Shown: positions 1 to 7,486, numbered from the stretch's first letter. The stretch is 15,773 nt of DNA from Corynebacterium sp. (GCF_030826625.1 NZ_JAPJNQ010000009.1:1-15773), one strand, 5' to 3'. Notes: a model not told the origin generated them from the sequence alone. Numbers and translations are program-made.

Positions 1-881
1 GGGGTGCCCAGCGCGGATTCGGCAGCAGCAGACAAGATTGCCGCACCGGAATCATGATCTGCAGCGCCCGGCAGCGTCTGGCCGATATAACCCAAGCCGA
101 TATAAATGGCTGCCAAGAATGCACCAGCGATAATGCCGGTGGTGATGGTGCCGCGAACCAGCTGACCGCCTTCAGCAAAACCCTTGGTGCGCAGTGTAGA
201 AATGATGACGATACCGAAGGCCAAACCCGCGATGGAGTCCATCGTCAGGTAGCCCTCCAATAGGCCGGAGGTGAATGCGGATTCTGAGTATTCCTCAGCA
301 GCAGTTAAGGTCTGCGGTTCAAAATTGGTGATCGCAGAAACCACCAGGATGATCAGCAAAATCGTCAGCGCCGGGGTCAAAATACGACCCAGGGTGTCCA
401 TGATGGTGGTCGGGCGCCAGGCCAGAGCCAGGGCGATGCCGAAGAAGATCAGGCAGAAAATCCAGTTCGCGGCCGTGCCTTCAAAACCCAGGATCGGGGT
501 GATCGCGGTTTCAAAAGATACGGCAGCAGTGCGGGGCAACGCGTAAAACGCACCGATTGACAGGTAGGCCAACAGCGAAAAGACCAGGCCGAAGATGGCG
601 CCGCCGCGGGAAGCAAGGTCGCGCACGCTGTTACCGGAAATAGCGATGGCGATGATTGCCAAAACCGGCAACACCACGCCGGAACCAACGAACCCGAGTA
701 TCGCCGGCCAGAAGTTTTCGCCTGACTTGACGCCCAACATCGGTGGGAAAATGAGGTTTCCGGCACCGAAGAACATCGAAAACAGCATCAACGAGCTGAA
801 AATGATGATGCTGATGCCAGGGCCGGATTTAGCAGAGCCCGTAGCCGTGCCTGCGTTGGCCTGTGTAGCGGCTGTCGCCAT
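1..881 (-). CDS. brnQ: BrnQ-type branched-chain amino acid transporter (partial, C-terminus off the left edge)
   Basis: Secondary carrier that takes up isoleucine, leucine and valine with a cation across the cytoplasmic membrane (LIVCS family; function from family knowledge). The reading frame is open from the ATG at 881 to the window edge, giving the first 293 residues of a protein that normally has roughly 430. After an Ala/Thr/Gly-rich N-terminus of about 22 residues comes a run of hydrophobic helices. The motif FGAGNLIFPP at residues 38-47 is the family's hallmark, and LGYIGQTLPG lies near the visible end. The start is supported by AAGG about 9 nt upstream. It lies 157 bp downstream of aecD on the same strand; the aecD-brnQ order is the same as in C. 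glutamicum. It could be cotranscribed with aecD or use its own promoter in the gap. The identification is firm; the substrate preference within the branched-chain group is inferred. Confidence 0.93.
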   Translation of the reverse strand, partial: MATAATQANAGTATGSAKSGPGISIIIFSSLMLFSMFFGAGNLIFPPMLGVKSGENFWPAILGFVGSGVVLPVLAIIAIAISGNSVRDLASRGGAIFGLVFSLLAYLSIGAFYALPRTAAVSFETAITPILGFEGTAANWIFCLIFFGIALALAWRPTTIMDTLGRILTPALTILLIILVVSAITNFEPQTLTAAEEYSESAFTSGLLEGYLTMDSIAGLAFGIVIISTLRTKGFAEGGQLVRGTITTGIIAGAFLAAIYIGLGYIGQTLPGAADHDSGAAILSAAAESALGT

Positions 882-915
882 AGTGAGTCACCTTAACTTT
901 TCTGGTGAGAAGTAA

Positions 916-938
916 TACAGAATATTCAGAATACTGTA
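916..938. promoter_or_regulatory. Imperfect inverted repeat in the brnQ leader, possible operator
   Basis: A 23-bp near-palindrome starts with TACAG and ends with CTGTA; inside it the flanking AT pairs also match around an unpaired centre. It lies 35-57 bp upstream of the brnQ ATG, downstream of a possible -10 box TAAAAT (minus strand, 980-975). The position and symmetry suggest binding of a dimeric regulator. No regulator can be named from sequence. Confidence 0.3.
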
Positions 939-974
939 CACAGACCCTAATAAGTATGCGGTGATGAGCCTAAC

Positions 975-980
975 ATTTTA
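975..980 (-). promoter_or_regulatory. Possible brnQ -10 box
   Basis: TAAAAT on the minus strand is the best -10 match in the aecD-brnQ gap and would give a leader of about 85 nt. No convincing -35 box precedes it. This would let brnQ be expressed separately from aecD, but it is a weak call. Confidence 0.25.
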
Positions 981-1038
981 GCAGTTTTTATTCAGATATG
1001 CCCGGCTCGATTGCCTGACGACGTCAGCGCCCCAGCTA

Positions 1039-2196
1039 TCAACCTTGTGCGTGCTTGTCGACGGCTTCTGCAATTCGGGTGACAGCCTCCTGCAAAATCT
1101 CCCGCGAGGTTGCAAAGTTCAGCCGTGCGTGCCCTGCGCCTCCGGTGCCGAAGTCGGTGCCTTCGTTCAGCCCGACTTTCGCGTGACGACGCAACCACTG
1201 CGCCGGGGTATCCAGGTCACCCAATGCGGTATCGCGGAAATCCAACCACATCAGGTACGTCGCATGGGTCGCGGACACTTTCAGGCCGTCGACGGCCTTG
1301 GGCAAGGTCTCGAGCAACCAGTCGCGGGTTTCGTGCAGGTATTGCACTTGTGCATCCAGTTGTTCGCGCCCATCGCGGTAGCAGGTTTGCGAAGCCACGA
1401 TGCCGAGCGTGCCGGTGCCGTCTTTGGCGACGCCAGTCAGCTGTGACCATTTCTCGCGGTCAGCGTCATTGGAAAAGATGATTTGCGCGCATTTCAGCCC
1501 AGCGATGTTCCAGGCTTTGGAGGCCGCGGTGACGGTGAAACATACCCGTGCGGCTTTTTCCGAGAGCGAAGCTGCTGGTACATGCTCGCCGTCATAGACC
1601 AGCGGAGCATGGATCTCGTCGAGAAGCAGCCGTGCGTCGTATTCGTCGGCAAGCTCTACCAAGCGGGTCAGGGTCTCGCGGGAAAAGACCTCGCCGAGCG
1701 GGTTATACGGATTCGACAGCACGAGTGCACCAGCGCCGGCGCGGAAAGCCTGCTCGATCTCGTCGAGATTCAGCCCTCCGTAGGCATCCACCTCGATTTT
1801 TTCGCGACCAGCAGTACCCGGCAGCTCCAGCAGCGGTGGGTACGACGGGGTAGGAATGATGACCGCGGAATCCTCGCGCGTGAAGTACTGCAGACCTAAT
1901 AAGAGGCCGCGCACTACGTCAGGGCACCACACAATATTGTGTGGATCCGGGCGCCAACCGAAATAGTCTGCATAAAAATCAGCGACGGACTCCGCCAGGT
2001 GTGTGGTGTGCGGCGCTGGCGAATAGCCGAAGGTTTCTTCGTCAACGGCGTCCCGGATGCGCTGGTGAACTGGCGGCGCGGTCGGGAAATCGCTCTCGGC
2101 AACCCACAGCGGAAGTACGTCGTCGTCGAAAACGGTCCACTTGCGGGTTCCGCGGGCGCGGAGTTGTTCTAAGGTCGGAAACTGTAAAGCATTCAT
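1039..2196 (-). CDS. aecD: PLP-dependent cysteine-S-conjugate / cystathionine beta-lyase (PatB/MalY/AecD type)
   Basis: Cytoplasmic fold-type I PLP enzyme that cleaves C-S bonds in cystathionine and related thioethers to give pyruvate, ammonia and a thiol (family knowledge). Of the 385 residues, motifs seen are LPLWVAESDF near residue 29, NPYNPLGEVF at 162-171, LLLDEIHAPLVY around 190-201 (the PLP-ring Asp) and TAASKAWNIAGLK, whose Lys227 should form the Schiff base. An earlier GTG at 2220 would add eight residues. I prefer the ATG at 2196 because the C. glutamicum protein, as I recall it, begins at the equivalent point and because a -10 box TAGGCT lies exactly 7 nt upstream, which fits a leaderless mRNA. 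The ABC gene ends 56 bp upstream and brnQ follows 157 bp downstream. AecD also degrades amino-ethyl-cysteine in C. glutamicum. The enzyme class is firm and the symbol is likely. Confidence 0.92.
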   Translation of the reverse strand: MNALQFPTLEQLRARGTRKWTVFDDDVLPLWVAESDFPTAPPVHQRIRDAVDEETFGYSPAPHTTHLAESVADFYADYFGWRPDPHNIVWCPDVVRGLLLGLQYFTREDSAVIIPTPSYPPLLELPGTAGREKIEVDAYGGLNLDEIEQAFRAGAGALVLSNPYNPLGEVFSRETLTRLVELADEYDARLLLDEIHAPLVYDGEHVPAASLSEKAARVCFTVTAASKAWNIAGLKCAQIIFSNDADREKWSQLTGVAKDGTGTLGIVASQTCYRDGREQLDAQVQYLHETRDWLLETLPKAVDGLKVSATHATYLMWLDFRDTALGDLDTPAQWLRRHAKVGLNEGTDFGTGGAGHARLNFATSREILQEAVTRIAEAVDKHAQG

Positions 2197-2203
2197 GCGC
2201 CCC

Positions 2204-2220
2204 AGCCTAGTGACAGTCAC
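2204..2220 (-). promoter_or_regulatory. aecD leaderless-type -10 box with overlapping palindrome
   Basis: On the minus strand TAGGCT (2209-2204) stands 7 nt before the ATG at 2196, so transcription would begin at or next to the start codon. The 11-bp odd palindrome GTGACAGTCAC (2210-2220) touches the -10 box on its upstream side, where a repressor could act. A CACGTG hexamer overlaps its end at 2218-2223. The -35 region is weak. Confidence 0.5.
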
Positions 2221-2252
2221 GTGTGCGCTCAGGCCGGATGCGCCGCCACAAC

Positions 2253-4136
2253 CTAGTTAGAGCTGTCGTGCACCATGCCATAGCGCTGGAAATGCTGGCG
2301 TTGCTCCTCTGTGACCTGCTTATCTGGGTTTGCAGAAACAGATTCCGAAAGCTCCAACAACTGTGCATATATTCCACCGCTGCGCGCCAATTCCACCGGG
2401 GAACCGGATTCGACCACTCGGCCTTTTTCGATGGTGAAGATCGTGTCCACGTCTGCGATGGTGGACAGCCGGTGCGCGATTATCAGCGTCGTGCGATCTT
2501 TCATCAACTCTTCCAACCCGGCCTGTACGCTGCGTTCGGCCTTGGTATCCAGCGCTGAGGTAGCTTCGTCCAGAATCAGCAAAGGGGCGTCTTTCAACAT
2601 CGCGCGGGCGACAGCTACCCGCTGTTTTTGCCCGCCGGAAAGCCGCAAGCCGCGCTCACCGATGACGGTGTCGTAGCCATCTGGGAATGCCGAGATGAAT
2701 TCATGCGCGTTAGCACGGTGGGCCACCGCGACGACTTCCTCCATCGTGGCCTCGGGTTTGCCGTAGGCGATGTTTTCCCGGATCGTGCCAGAAAACAGCG
2801 ATGGCTCTTGGAACACCACGCCAACGGAGGCGCGCAGTTTTTCTGGCCCTAGCTGCGAGGTGTCGTGGCCCAGCACAGAGACCTGCCCCGCCTGTGGCTG
2901 GTACAAGCCCAGCAGCAGGTTGACGACGGTGGATTTGCCGCCGCCGGATTCACCGATCAGCGCGATCTTGCTGCCCTTGGGCGCGGCCAAGGAGATGTCA
3001 TCGAGCACGGGCTTGCCTTCTTCATAGGCGAAAGAAACATTGCGCAGCTCGAAGCCGGGCTCAGAACTTTCCTGTTTCACCGGTGCTGGGATCGACGTAT
3101 CGACGTCTGGAATATCGGGCGCAGCAATGGTTTTCAGCAGCTGTGGGTTGGAACTAGCGTCGAGTTCTTCGTCCATGATCTGGAAATAGTCCCGGGAGTT
3201 GGCCATGGCTTTTTGTGCGGCGTCGACAAGAAACGACAGCATGAACACGGGGGTTTTGGCCATGTTCATCAGCTGAATCAGCATCACCATATCACCGAGC
3301 GAGAAGTGGCCTTCCAGCGTGCGCCAGAAAATCAGGGCGTAGATGCCGAAGAAAATCAACGCCGTGCTGAGCCCACGGGCGATATCCATCGAGTGCCACC
3401 AGCGCGATTGCGGGCGCGTGATCGAGACCGTACGACGATAGTGCTTGCCGAAGCTGGCCAGCTCACGGACCTCAGAAACAAAGGACTTGGTGATTTTTAC
3501 CTGGCCAATCGCCTCAGCGAAACGCGAGTTTGCGGTATCGACCTGTTCGTTTTTCTCGTGCTCATAGCGCTGCCAACGATTCGAAGTCAGCGCGGTCAGC
3601 CACAGATAGGTCGGGAACAGCAGCGCCAGCAGCACCGCCAGCGGCCAATAATAAAAGAAGGTGATGGCCAAAATCACGACCAGCTGCATCAAGATCGTGA
3701 ACATGTTGTTCGAAAAATACTGGATGAACTGCGTGACTGCATGAATCGAGCGGTCCAGCCGGGCGATAATCGCGCCGGTGTTTTGGTTATCATGGAAGCG
3801 TTGCGGTAATGCCAGCAGTTTCGCGTAGTAGCGCGTCGACAAGATCTGGCGCAGGCGAGCGGCCATCACATCGCCCCAGTAGCCGCCGAGGTTATCCACG
3901 AGAACGCGCAGGGCATCGGCGGCAAACAGCGCGACAGCGAGCCACAGTACCGTCGTCAAGACCGCCGAGGTATCGCCTCCTTCGCGGATGCCGTCGGCAA
4001 TGGTGTCGGTTGCTTGTCCGACCAAAAACGGGCCGACCATCGACAAAATAGCGACGACGGTGGCCGAGATAATGACGCCTAAATACAGCGGCCACAGGGC
4101 AGACGCGCTGCGCATGATGCGGAAAAGGGAAGACAC
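2253..4136 (-). CDS. ABC exporter half-transporter, fused membrane and ATPase domains
   Basis: Membrane-bound exporter of the ABCB/MsbA-like type that would act as a homodimer or with a partner; substrate unknown. The N-terminal part (about 15-305) carries six hydrophobic segments. A linker rich in Pro, Asp and Ser (about 322-360) leads to the ATPase domain. Seen there are Walker A GESGGGKST at 395-403, the Q-loop VFQEPS with Gln443, signature LSGGQKQR from 499, Walker B LLILDEATSALD from 519 and the H-loop with His554. All catalytic residues are present, so both sites of a homodimer should work. The GTG at 4136 is the first start after an in-frame TGA six codons upstream; an ATG at 4115 would remove seven residues. 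No partner half-transporter lies beside it. Its leader holds a terminator-like hairpin that may control it. The 627-residue length is usual for the family. Confidence 0.93.
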   Translation of the reverse strand: MSSLFRIMRSASALWPLYLGVIISATVVAILSMVGPFLVGQATDTIADGIREGGDTSAVLTTVLWLAVALFAADALRVLVDNLGGYWGDVMAARLRQILSTRYYAKLLALPQRFHDNQNTGAIIARLDRSIHAVTQFIQYFSNNMFTILMQLVVILAITFFYYWPLAVLLALLFPTYLWLTALTSNRWQRYEHEKNEQVDTANSRFAEAIGQVKITKSFVSEVRELASFGKHYRRTVSITRPQSRWWHSMDIARGLSTALIFFGIYALIFWRTLEGHFSLGDMVMLIQLMNMAKTPVFMLSFLVDAAQKAMANSRDYFQIMDEELDASSNPQLLKTIAAPDIPDVDTSIPAPVKQESSEPGFELRNVSFAYEEGKPVLDDISLAAPKGSKIALIGESGGGKSTVVNLLLGLYQPQAGQVSVLGHDTSQLGPEKLRASVGVVFQEPSLFSGTIRENIAYGKPEATMEEVVAVAHRANAHEFISAFPDGYDTVIGERGLRLSGGQKQRVAVARAMLKDAPLLILDEATSALDTKAERSVQAGLEELMKDRTTLIIAHRLSTIADVDTIFTIEKGRVVESGSPVELARSGGIYAQLLELSESVSANPDKQVTEEQRQHFQRYGMVHDSSN

Positions 4137-4160
4137 GAAACTACGCTCTCACAAGGTCTC

Positions 4161-4199
4161 AAAAATATGGATTCGATCGCAGCGAGTGCGGAATCCATA
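4161..4199 (-). terminator. Hairpin plus U-run in the ABC gene leader (attenuator-like)
   Basis: On the minus strand TATGGATTC (4199-4191) pairs perfectly with GAATCCATA (4174-4166). Inside, CGCA pairs with TGCG, leaving a 3-nt bulge and a 5-nt loop. The stem is therefore 9+4 bp. It is followed at once by five T (4165-4161), the layout of an intrinsic terminator. It ends about 25 nt before the GTG of the ABC gene, and no minus-strand gene lies upstream for it to terminate, so it may act as an attenuator or as a large operator. Confidence 0.55.
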
Positions 4200-4225
4200 A
4201 ATAAAGGTTAATCAGTCAAGGTATT

Positions 4226-4253
4226 GAACCTACCATTGTGCCATAACGCTCTA
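4226..4253 (-). promoter_or_regulatory. Possible promoter of the ABC gene
   Basis: On the minus strand TTAGAG is followed after about 16 nt by TAGGTT. A start site from it would place the terminator-like hairpin inside an 85-nt leader. A competing TTGACT a little downstream has no good -10 box at normal spacing. Coordinates are approximate and the call is weak. Confidence 0.3.
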
Positions 4254-4444
4254 ACACCGAAATTGCGTTGCTGTACGAGTGGAAGTGGTATTGCCACAGA
4301 TGAGTGTTCGATTACCATGACTTTTACGGTGAGCAACTACAATGAAGTGCTTGACGACGACGTACTCGGCACCTCTCTCTTTGTTTGAAGAAGTTCGATG
4401 ACGTTTGATGATGTGCAACGATGCTGAAAGGCAGTGGAACAACC

Positions 4445-5017
4445 ATGGTGAAACCAATCGTGCAACCGCGCACAACCAAGCGGGCGTGGGCAGCCGGCGC
4501 GCTGGCGACCGCAGCCTTTACCCTGGCAGCCTGCGGAGACACGAATGGTGGTTCAACCGCGGACCCCGCCAGCACCATTGAGGTGGAAGAAACCGAGGAG
4601 CCGGATTATAAATCGAAATCCGTTGATCCGGTCAAACCAGAAAACATCAACGCTCAGGTAGAAGACCCAGGCTATGGCGTGAGCTTTACCTACCAAGGTG
4701 CGGTATCGGGTAGCCAAGGCGGCACGGTGATCACCATCGCTGTGCGCAACGATAACGACGTGACCCTGCCGCCGGATGCTTTTGATGAGCCAACCCTGGA
4801 AACCGGCAGCGGCGACGGAAACTACAGCAAGGTAGATCTGCTGCAGTCCGACCCGAGCGACGGCAACGAAAGCGGTGTGCTCGGTGGCCTTGACCTGCCA
4901 CTCGGTGTGGGGGCAACGACGAACCTGCAGTACGTTTTCGACACCACTCCAGGGGCATTGTGGAATGCACGTCTGACCATCGGCAACGTGGTCTATGAGG
5001 GCAACCTGAGCAATTAG
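4445..5017 (+). CDS. Secreted lipoprotein of unknown function
   Basis: A 190-residue protein with a typical lipoprotein signal: basic N-region ending TTKR, hydrophobic stretch AWAAGALATAAF, then the lipobox LAAC with Cys30 as lipidation site. It should therefore be anchored to the outer face of the cytoplasmic membrane. A Thr/Glu-rich acidic spacer follows to about residue 70. The remainder, about 115 residues, has alternating hydrophobic and Thr/Val/Gly-rich strands and looks like a beta-sandwich, similar in style to DUF4352/telokin-like lipoproteins; that comparison is an impression only. An in-frame ATG at 4421 would lengthen the N-region to 38 residues before the Cys; the later ATG gives a more usual signal length. 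It is divergent from the ABC gene and convergent with the esterase. Substrate or partner cannot be told. Confidence 0.85.
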   Translation: MVKPIVQPRTTKRAWAAGALATAAFTLAACGDTNGGSTADPASTIEVEETEEPDYKSKSVDPVKPENINAQVEDPGYGVSFTYQGAVSGSQGGTVITIAVRNDNDVTLPPDAFDEPTLETGSGDGNYSKVDLLQSDPSDGNESGVLGGLDLPLGVGATTNLQYVFDTTPGALWNARLTIGNVVYEGNLSN

Positions 5018-5055
5018 TGCGCTAGCGCCGGATTCCTGCTAGTGCTGGCTACCTA

Positions 5056-6372
5056 CTAGTGCCGGGATTCCGTCGGGAAATGATTGGCCAACCGCGGGAT
5101 GCGGGACTGTGCCATCGTGGCTTTTCCAGTCCCGAAATCCAGCCGCCAGGTGCGCCCTTCGGCTGAATAGCGTTCGAATCCAGGTTCACCGGTGCGGGCA
5201 AAAGACAACAAAGCCTTGTGCAATCTGTTGCGTGCGGATCGTTCCGTCTGCCCGGTGCCGACGCCGAACAAATAAGCGATATCAGAAGAATGCTGCACAC
5301 CACCTGGGGTGCTGCGGTAGTACTCGGATAGCCAGACTGGCCCGGTGGCTTTGGTGACCGCGCTGGCCGCCCAGCGTCCAATGAGAGCATCCGTGAGCAA
5401 CCGGCCCATTGGGCGGTAAGGATCCAGCGCGAGCGCACCTTCCATCCACGCGTCAAAATTGCGGGATAATTGCAGATCCCGTGCGGTCTTTTTAAACAGT
5501 GCTTTCGAACCTGGCACACTGCGCACCCACGGTTTGCTATCGGTGGCCGCCAGCGGGTGGTGGTGAAATTCATCGTGGGTGGTAGATACCCACAGTGGGA
5601 CGTCGGCAAGCTCGCCTAATTCGCGCAAGTCCGGGCCCAGTGCGACATCATTGATATGCAAATATTTGAAGCGCTGGTAGCCGCGGTCGAGTTTTTTCTG
5701 CGGCAGTTCGGCCAAACGGCGGCGAGTCAGTGGTACTTGCATCGCCATGCGCAGGGTCGCGGTGCGGGCTTCGATTGGTTCGCGCGGCGAGGCTGGCGAC
5801 ATCGCAATTGCTCGACGGAACCCACCCCGGTAATGATCTGGCCGGCAGAGCCACAGCACTAAGTTGGCCCCGGCGGATTGACCGATCAGCGTCACATTGG
5901 TGGGATCGCCACCGAATGCTTCGATATTGCGCTGGATCCACTCGAGAGCAAGCAGGCAGTCGTGCACCCCACGGTAGTGGCCGGGGGCATCGTTATTGAA
6001 GCGTGCAAACCCCGGCAGTTTCTTACGGTAACCAATATTGACCTGCACGCAGCCAGCCTGCACGTTGGCGGTGGCATCGTGGCGCGGGTCATCGTGCGAA
6101 CCAGTTTCGAATGATCCACCGTGGATAAACACGATGACCGGAAGATCGTCGCGATCGTGGGCATCGGCCGGGGTTGCGACCGTCAATGCCACAGCATCTG
6201 GGGCGGGTGTGCTGGCATCCACATCGCCGTTGGCAGTGCGCAGTTCGGCGTCGTCAAATTCCCCGAGGAAGTTCGCATACGGAATGGAATAAAAGCGCCG
6301 CACCGTGTGGTTGTTGCTCCAGGCCCCGGTGATCATGCCAGTGGGAGTAACGACGTGTGGTTGTGATGTCAT
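5056..6372 (-). CDS. Type B carboxylesterase (alpha/beta hydrolase)
   Basis: Hydrolyses carboxylic esters; the natural substrate is unknown. The 438-residue protein carries the oxyanion-hole motif FIHGGSF (82-88) and the nucleophile elbow GQSAG with Ser166. Acid residue Glu268 sits in THDEFHH, and the likely catalytic His361 in GVQHSSDIAYLFG. The last matches the position of the active-site His in cholinesterase-type enzymes. All three triad members are thus present. It is shorter than the usual 480-550 residues of the family, probably through lost surface loops. No signal peptide is seen, so it is predicted cytoplasmic. The ATG at 6372 lies 3 nt after the stop of the upstream unknown gene and has only a poor ribosome binding site, so translation may depend on that gene. 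Its base composition is like the rest of the window, unlike its upstream neighbour. Confidence 0.9.
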   Translation of the reverse strand: MTSQPHVVTPTGMITGAWSNNHTVRRFYSIPYANFLGEFDDAELRTANGDVDASTPAPDAVALTVATPADAHDRDDLPVIVFIHGGSFETGSHDDPRHDATANVQAGCVQVNIGYRKKLPGFARFNNDAPGHYRGVHDCLLALEWIQRNIEAFGGDPTNVTLIGQSAGANLVLWLCRPDHYRGGFRRAIAMSPASPREPIEARTATLRMAMQVPLTRRRLAELPQKKLDRGYQRFKYLHINDVALGPDLRELGELADVPLWVSTTHDEFHHHPLAATDSKPWVRSVPGSKALFKKTARDLQLSRNFDAWMEGALALDPYRPMGRLLTDALIGRWAASAVTKATGPVWLSEYYRSTPGGVQHSSDIAYLFGVGTGQTERSARNRLHKALLSFARTGEPGFERYSAEGRTWRLDFGTGKATMAQSRIPRLANHFPTESRH

Positions 6373-6375
6373 AAA

Positions 6376-7140
6376 CTAAGACACTAGCTTTATCCAGTTA
6401 GGATCGTTAGCGATGTGGGAGGGATCGTCCTGGATGGCTTTCTTCTCCGGGAAAATGATTGGGGAATAAGGAAAATTATTCTGCAAGAAGTCAGATTTCC
6501 AGGGGAGCTTTACTTTGATGTAAAACATATCTCTACTGCGCACAGTATACTGCGGAGAATAATGTTGAGTAATGTTTCCTTCAAGATCTTGGTGATAAGA
6601 GGTCTCTCGTGGAGAAATTATTCCACGTTTATAGCACCGCAATAGATGTCTAATATAATCCTCATCGAAAGATGCAGCATAAGGCGCTAACGAACATAGG
6701 TCGAAATCTTCACCTGACCGATTATAAATTCTCTCGTTTAATTCGTCGAGGGTGGTTATGTTTTGTAAGGATTGGTTGAATCGTTCCAGTAAGTAATCAA
6801 TCCGTTCTTCCTGTATTTGTTTGCCCAGAGCCCCTGCGCGTAACAATAAAGAAATTTCCTGTTTTTCCCTGTTTTGCTTCTCGCAAGCTGTTGGAGGCGC
6901 AACTATCATGATGTATTCGCCTAGCTCGATGAGGAAATCTGAATCAGGGGTTTCCTCATCGAGCAGTGCGTGACCTTGGGCACGTGTGGTATAGCCGCAT
7001 TCGAACATGCACCGACTGGATGTCCATCGCGGAGCTAAATCCACGACGCAAATCCGTTCGCTCCGATCCAGAAATTTGCTCGTGTAAGCCTGAATATCTT
7101 TCGTAGTGCGAAAATCTGGGTAATTTGCAGAAGTAGACAT
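6376..7140 (-). CDS. Unrecognised 254-residue protein, AT-rich gene
   Basis: I do not recognise this protein. It has no membrane segment or signal peptide of its own and is rich in charged and aromatic residues. Six cysteines lie at 31, 44, 48, 86, 149 and 169; the first three, within CVVDLAPRW and SSRCMFECGY, could bind metal or form disulfides. The middle (about 90-140) looks helical and the C-terminal third is rich in Tyr, Pro and Lys. I chose the ATG at 7140 because GAAAG sits 8 nt upstream; an ATG at 7164 would put that site inside the gene. The gene is clearly AT-richer than its neighbours and uses more A/T-ending codons, which suggests transfer. It follows the small secreted peptide by 5 nt and precedes the esterase by 3 nt. 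It could also be the frameshifted rest of a secreted protein whose signal is the peptide gene. Confidence 0.8.
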   Translation of the reverse strand: MSTSANYPDFRTTKDIQAYTSKFLDRSERICVVDLAPRWTSSRCMFECGYTTRAQGHALLDEETPDSDFLIELGEYIMIVAPPTACEKQNREKQEISLLLRAGALGKQIQEERIDYLLERFNQSLQNITTLDELNERIYNRSGEDFDLCSLAPYAASFDEDYIRHLLRCYKRGIISPRETSYHQDLEGNITQHYSPQYTVRSRDMFYIKVKLPWKSDFLQNNFPYSPIIFPEKKAIQDDPSHIANDPNWIKLVS

Positions 7141-7145
7141 GGAAA

Positions 7146-7301
7146 TTACTTTCTTCCTATACATTTGGTTTCGTGGGCATGCGCATCTGGGGCTTGGCTA
7201 GCTGGGGCCGAAGGATCCGCATAAGCGATGTTTGTCGTTGTTGCAGACCCTATAAGCGCTACGAGCGCCGCGAACGTTGTGAAAAGATGCCGTTTTAACA
7301 T
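7146..7301 (-). CDS. Small secreted peptide, 51 residues
   Basis: The short frame from the ATG at 7301 encodes a textbook signal peptide: MLKRH, then the hydrophobic FTTFAALVALIGSA, then a polar stretch ending in the signal-peptidase site AYA before Asp29. The predicted mature part is only 23 residues, Ala/Pro/His-rich, with a single Cys near the end (KCIGRK). A good ribosome binding site, GAGGGA, lies 4 nt upstream. Its stop is 5 nt before the start of the next gene, and that gene's ribosome binding site lies inside its last codons, so the two are probably translationally coupled. It may be a secreted signal or propeptide. Equally it may be the N-terminus of a longer secreted protein split by a frameshift. 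I do not recognise a family. Confidence 0.65.
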   Translation of the reverse strand: MLKRHLFTTFAALVALIGSATTTNIAYADPSAPASQAPDAHAHETKCIGRK

Positions 7302-7305
7302 GTGA

Positions 7306-7311
7306 TCCCTC
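7306..7311 (-). promoter_or_regulatory. Ribosome binding site of the small secreted peptide
   Basis: GAGGGA on the minus strand, 4 nt before the ATG at 7301. It is the best such site in the region and is the main argument that this very short frame is translated. Confidence 0.6.
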
Positions 7312-7449
7312 ATGTCTGTTTGTTATCTGTATCTCAGTTTATTCAAGTATGCCAGATGAAACACATTTGGTGTGGAAACTTACAGATTTATGCCAGCTGT
7401 TTGGTGAAGCCGTAATGCTGGCGAGGGTCTAATTGGAGGCATTGCGCCC

Positions 7450-7479
7450 TTTCACCCTGTGGGGCACTGTGTCTAGAAT
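7450..7479 (+). promoter_or_regulatory. Promoter of the 73-residue membrane protein, leaderless type
   Basis: TTTCAC (7450-7455), an 18-nt spacer, then TAGAAT (7474-7479). The A of the ATG at 7487 is 8 positions downstream of the last T of the -10 box, the expected transcription start. This fits a leaderless mRNA and explains why no ribosome binding site sits before that ATG. Confidence 0.55.
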
Positions 7480-7486
7480 GAACGCA

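Larger units (their letters stand above)
4137..4444. other. Divergent intergenic region between the ABC and lipoprotein genes
   Basis: About 308 bp without a convincing gene. It is AT-richer than the flanking genes and should hold both divergent promoters, plus the hairpin at 4161-4199. On the plus strand TACAAT (4338-4343) is the best -10 box for the lipoprotein gene, with no clear -35. Short reading frames here have no ribosome binding site or coding character that I can see. Confidence 0.6.

Noticed and set aside
54..915. Plus-strand frames opposite brnQ
   Set aside because: The minus strand carries an uninterrupted BrnQ frame with family motifs to the window edge.
2865..3809. A 314-codon plus-strand frame opposite the ABC transporter
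   Set aside because: It is antisense to a gene with all ABC motifs, has no ribosome binding site or recognisable domain, and its composition is what an antisense of a GC-rich coding frame gives.
5049..5609. A 186-codon minus-strand frame inside the esterase gene
   Set aside because: Same strand but another frame; the esterase frame there carries the catalytic Glu and His motifs and is intact.
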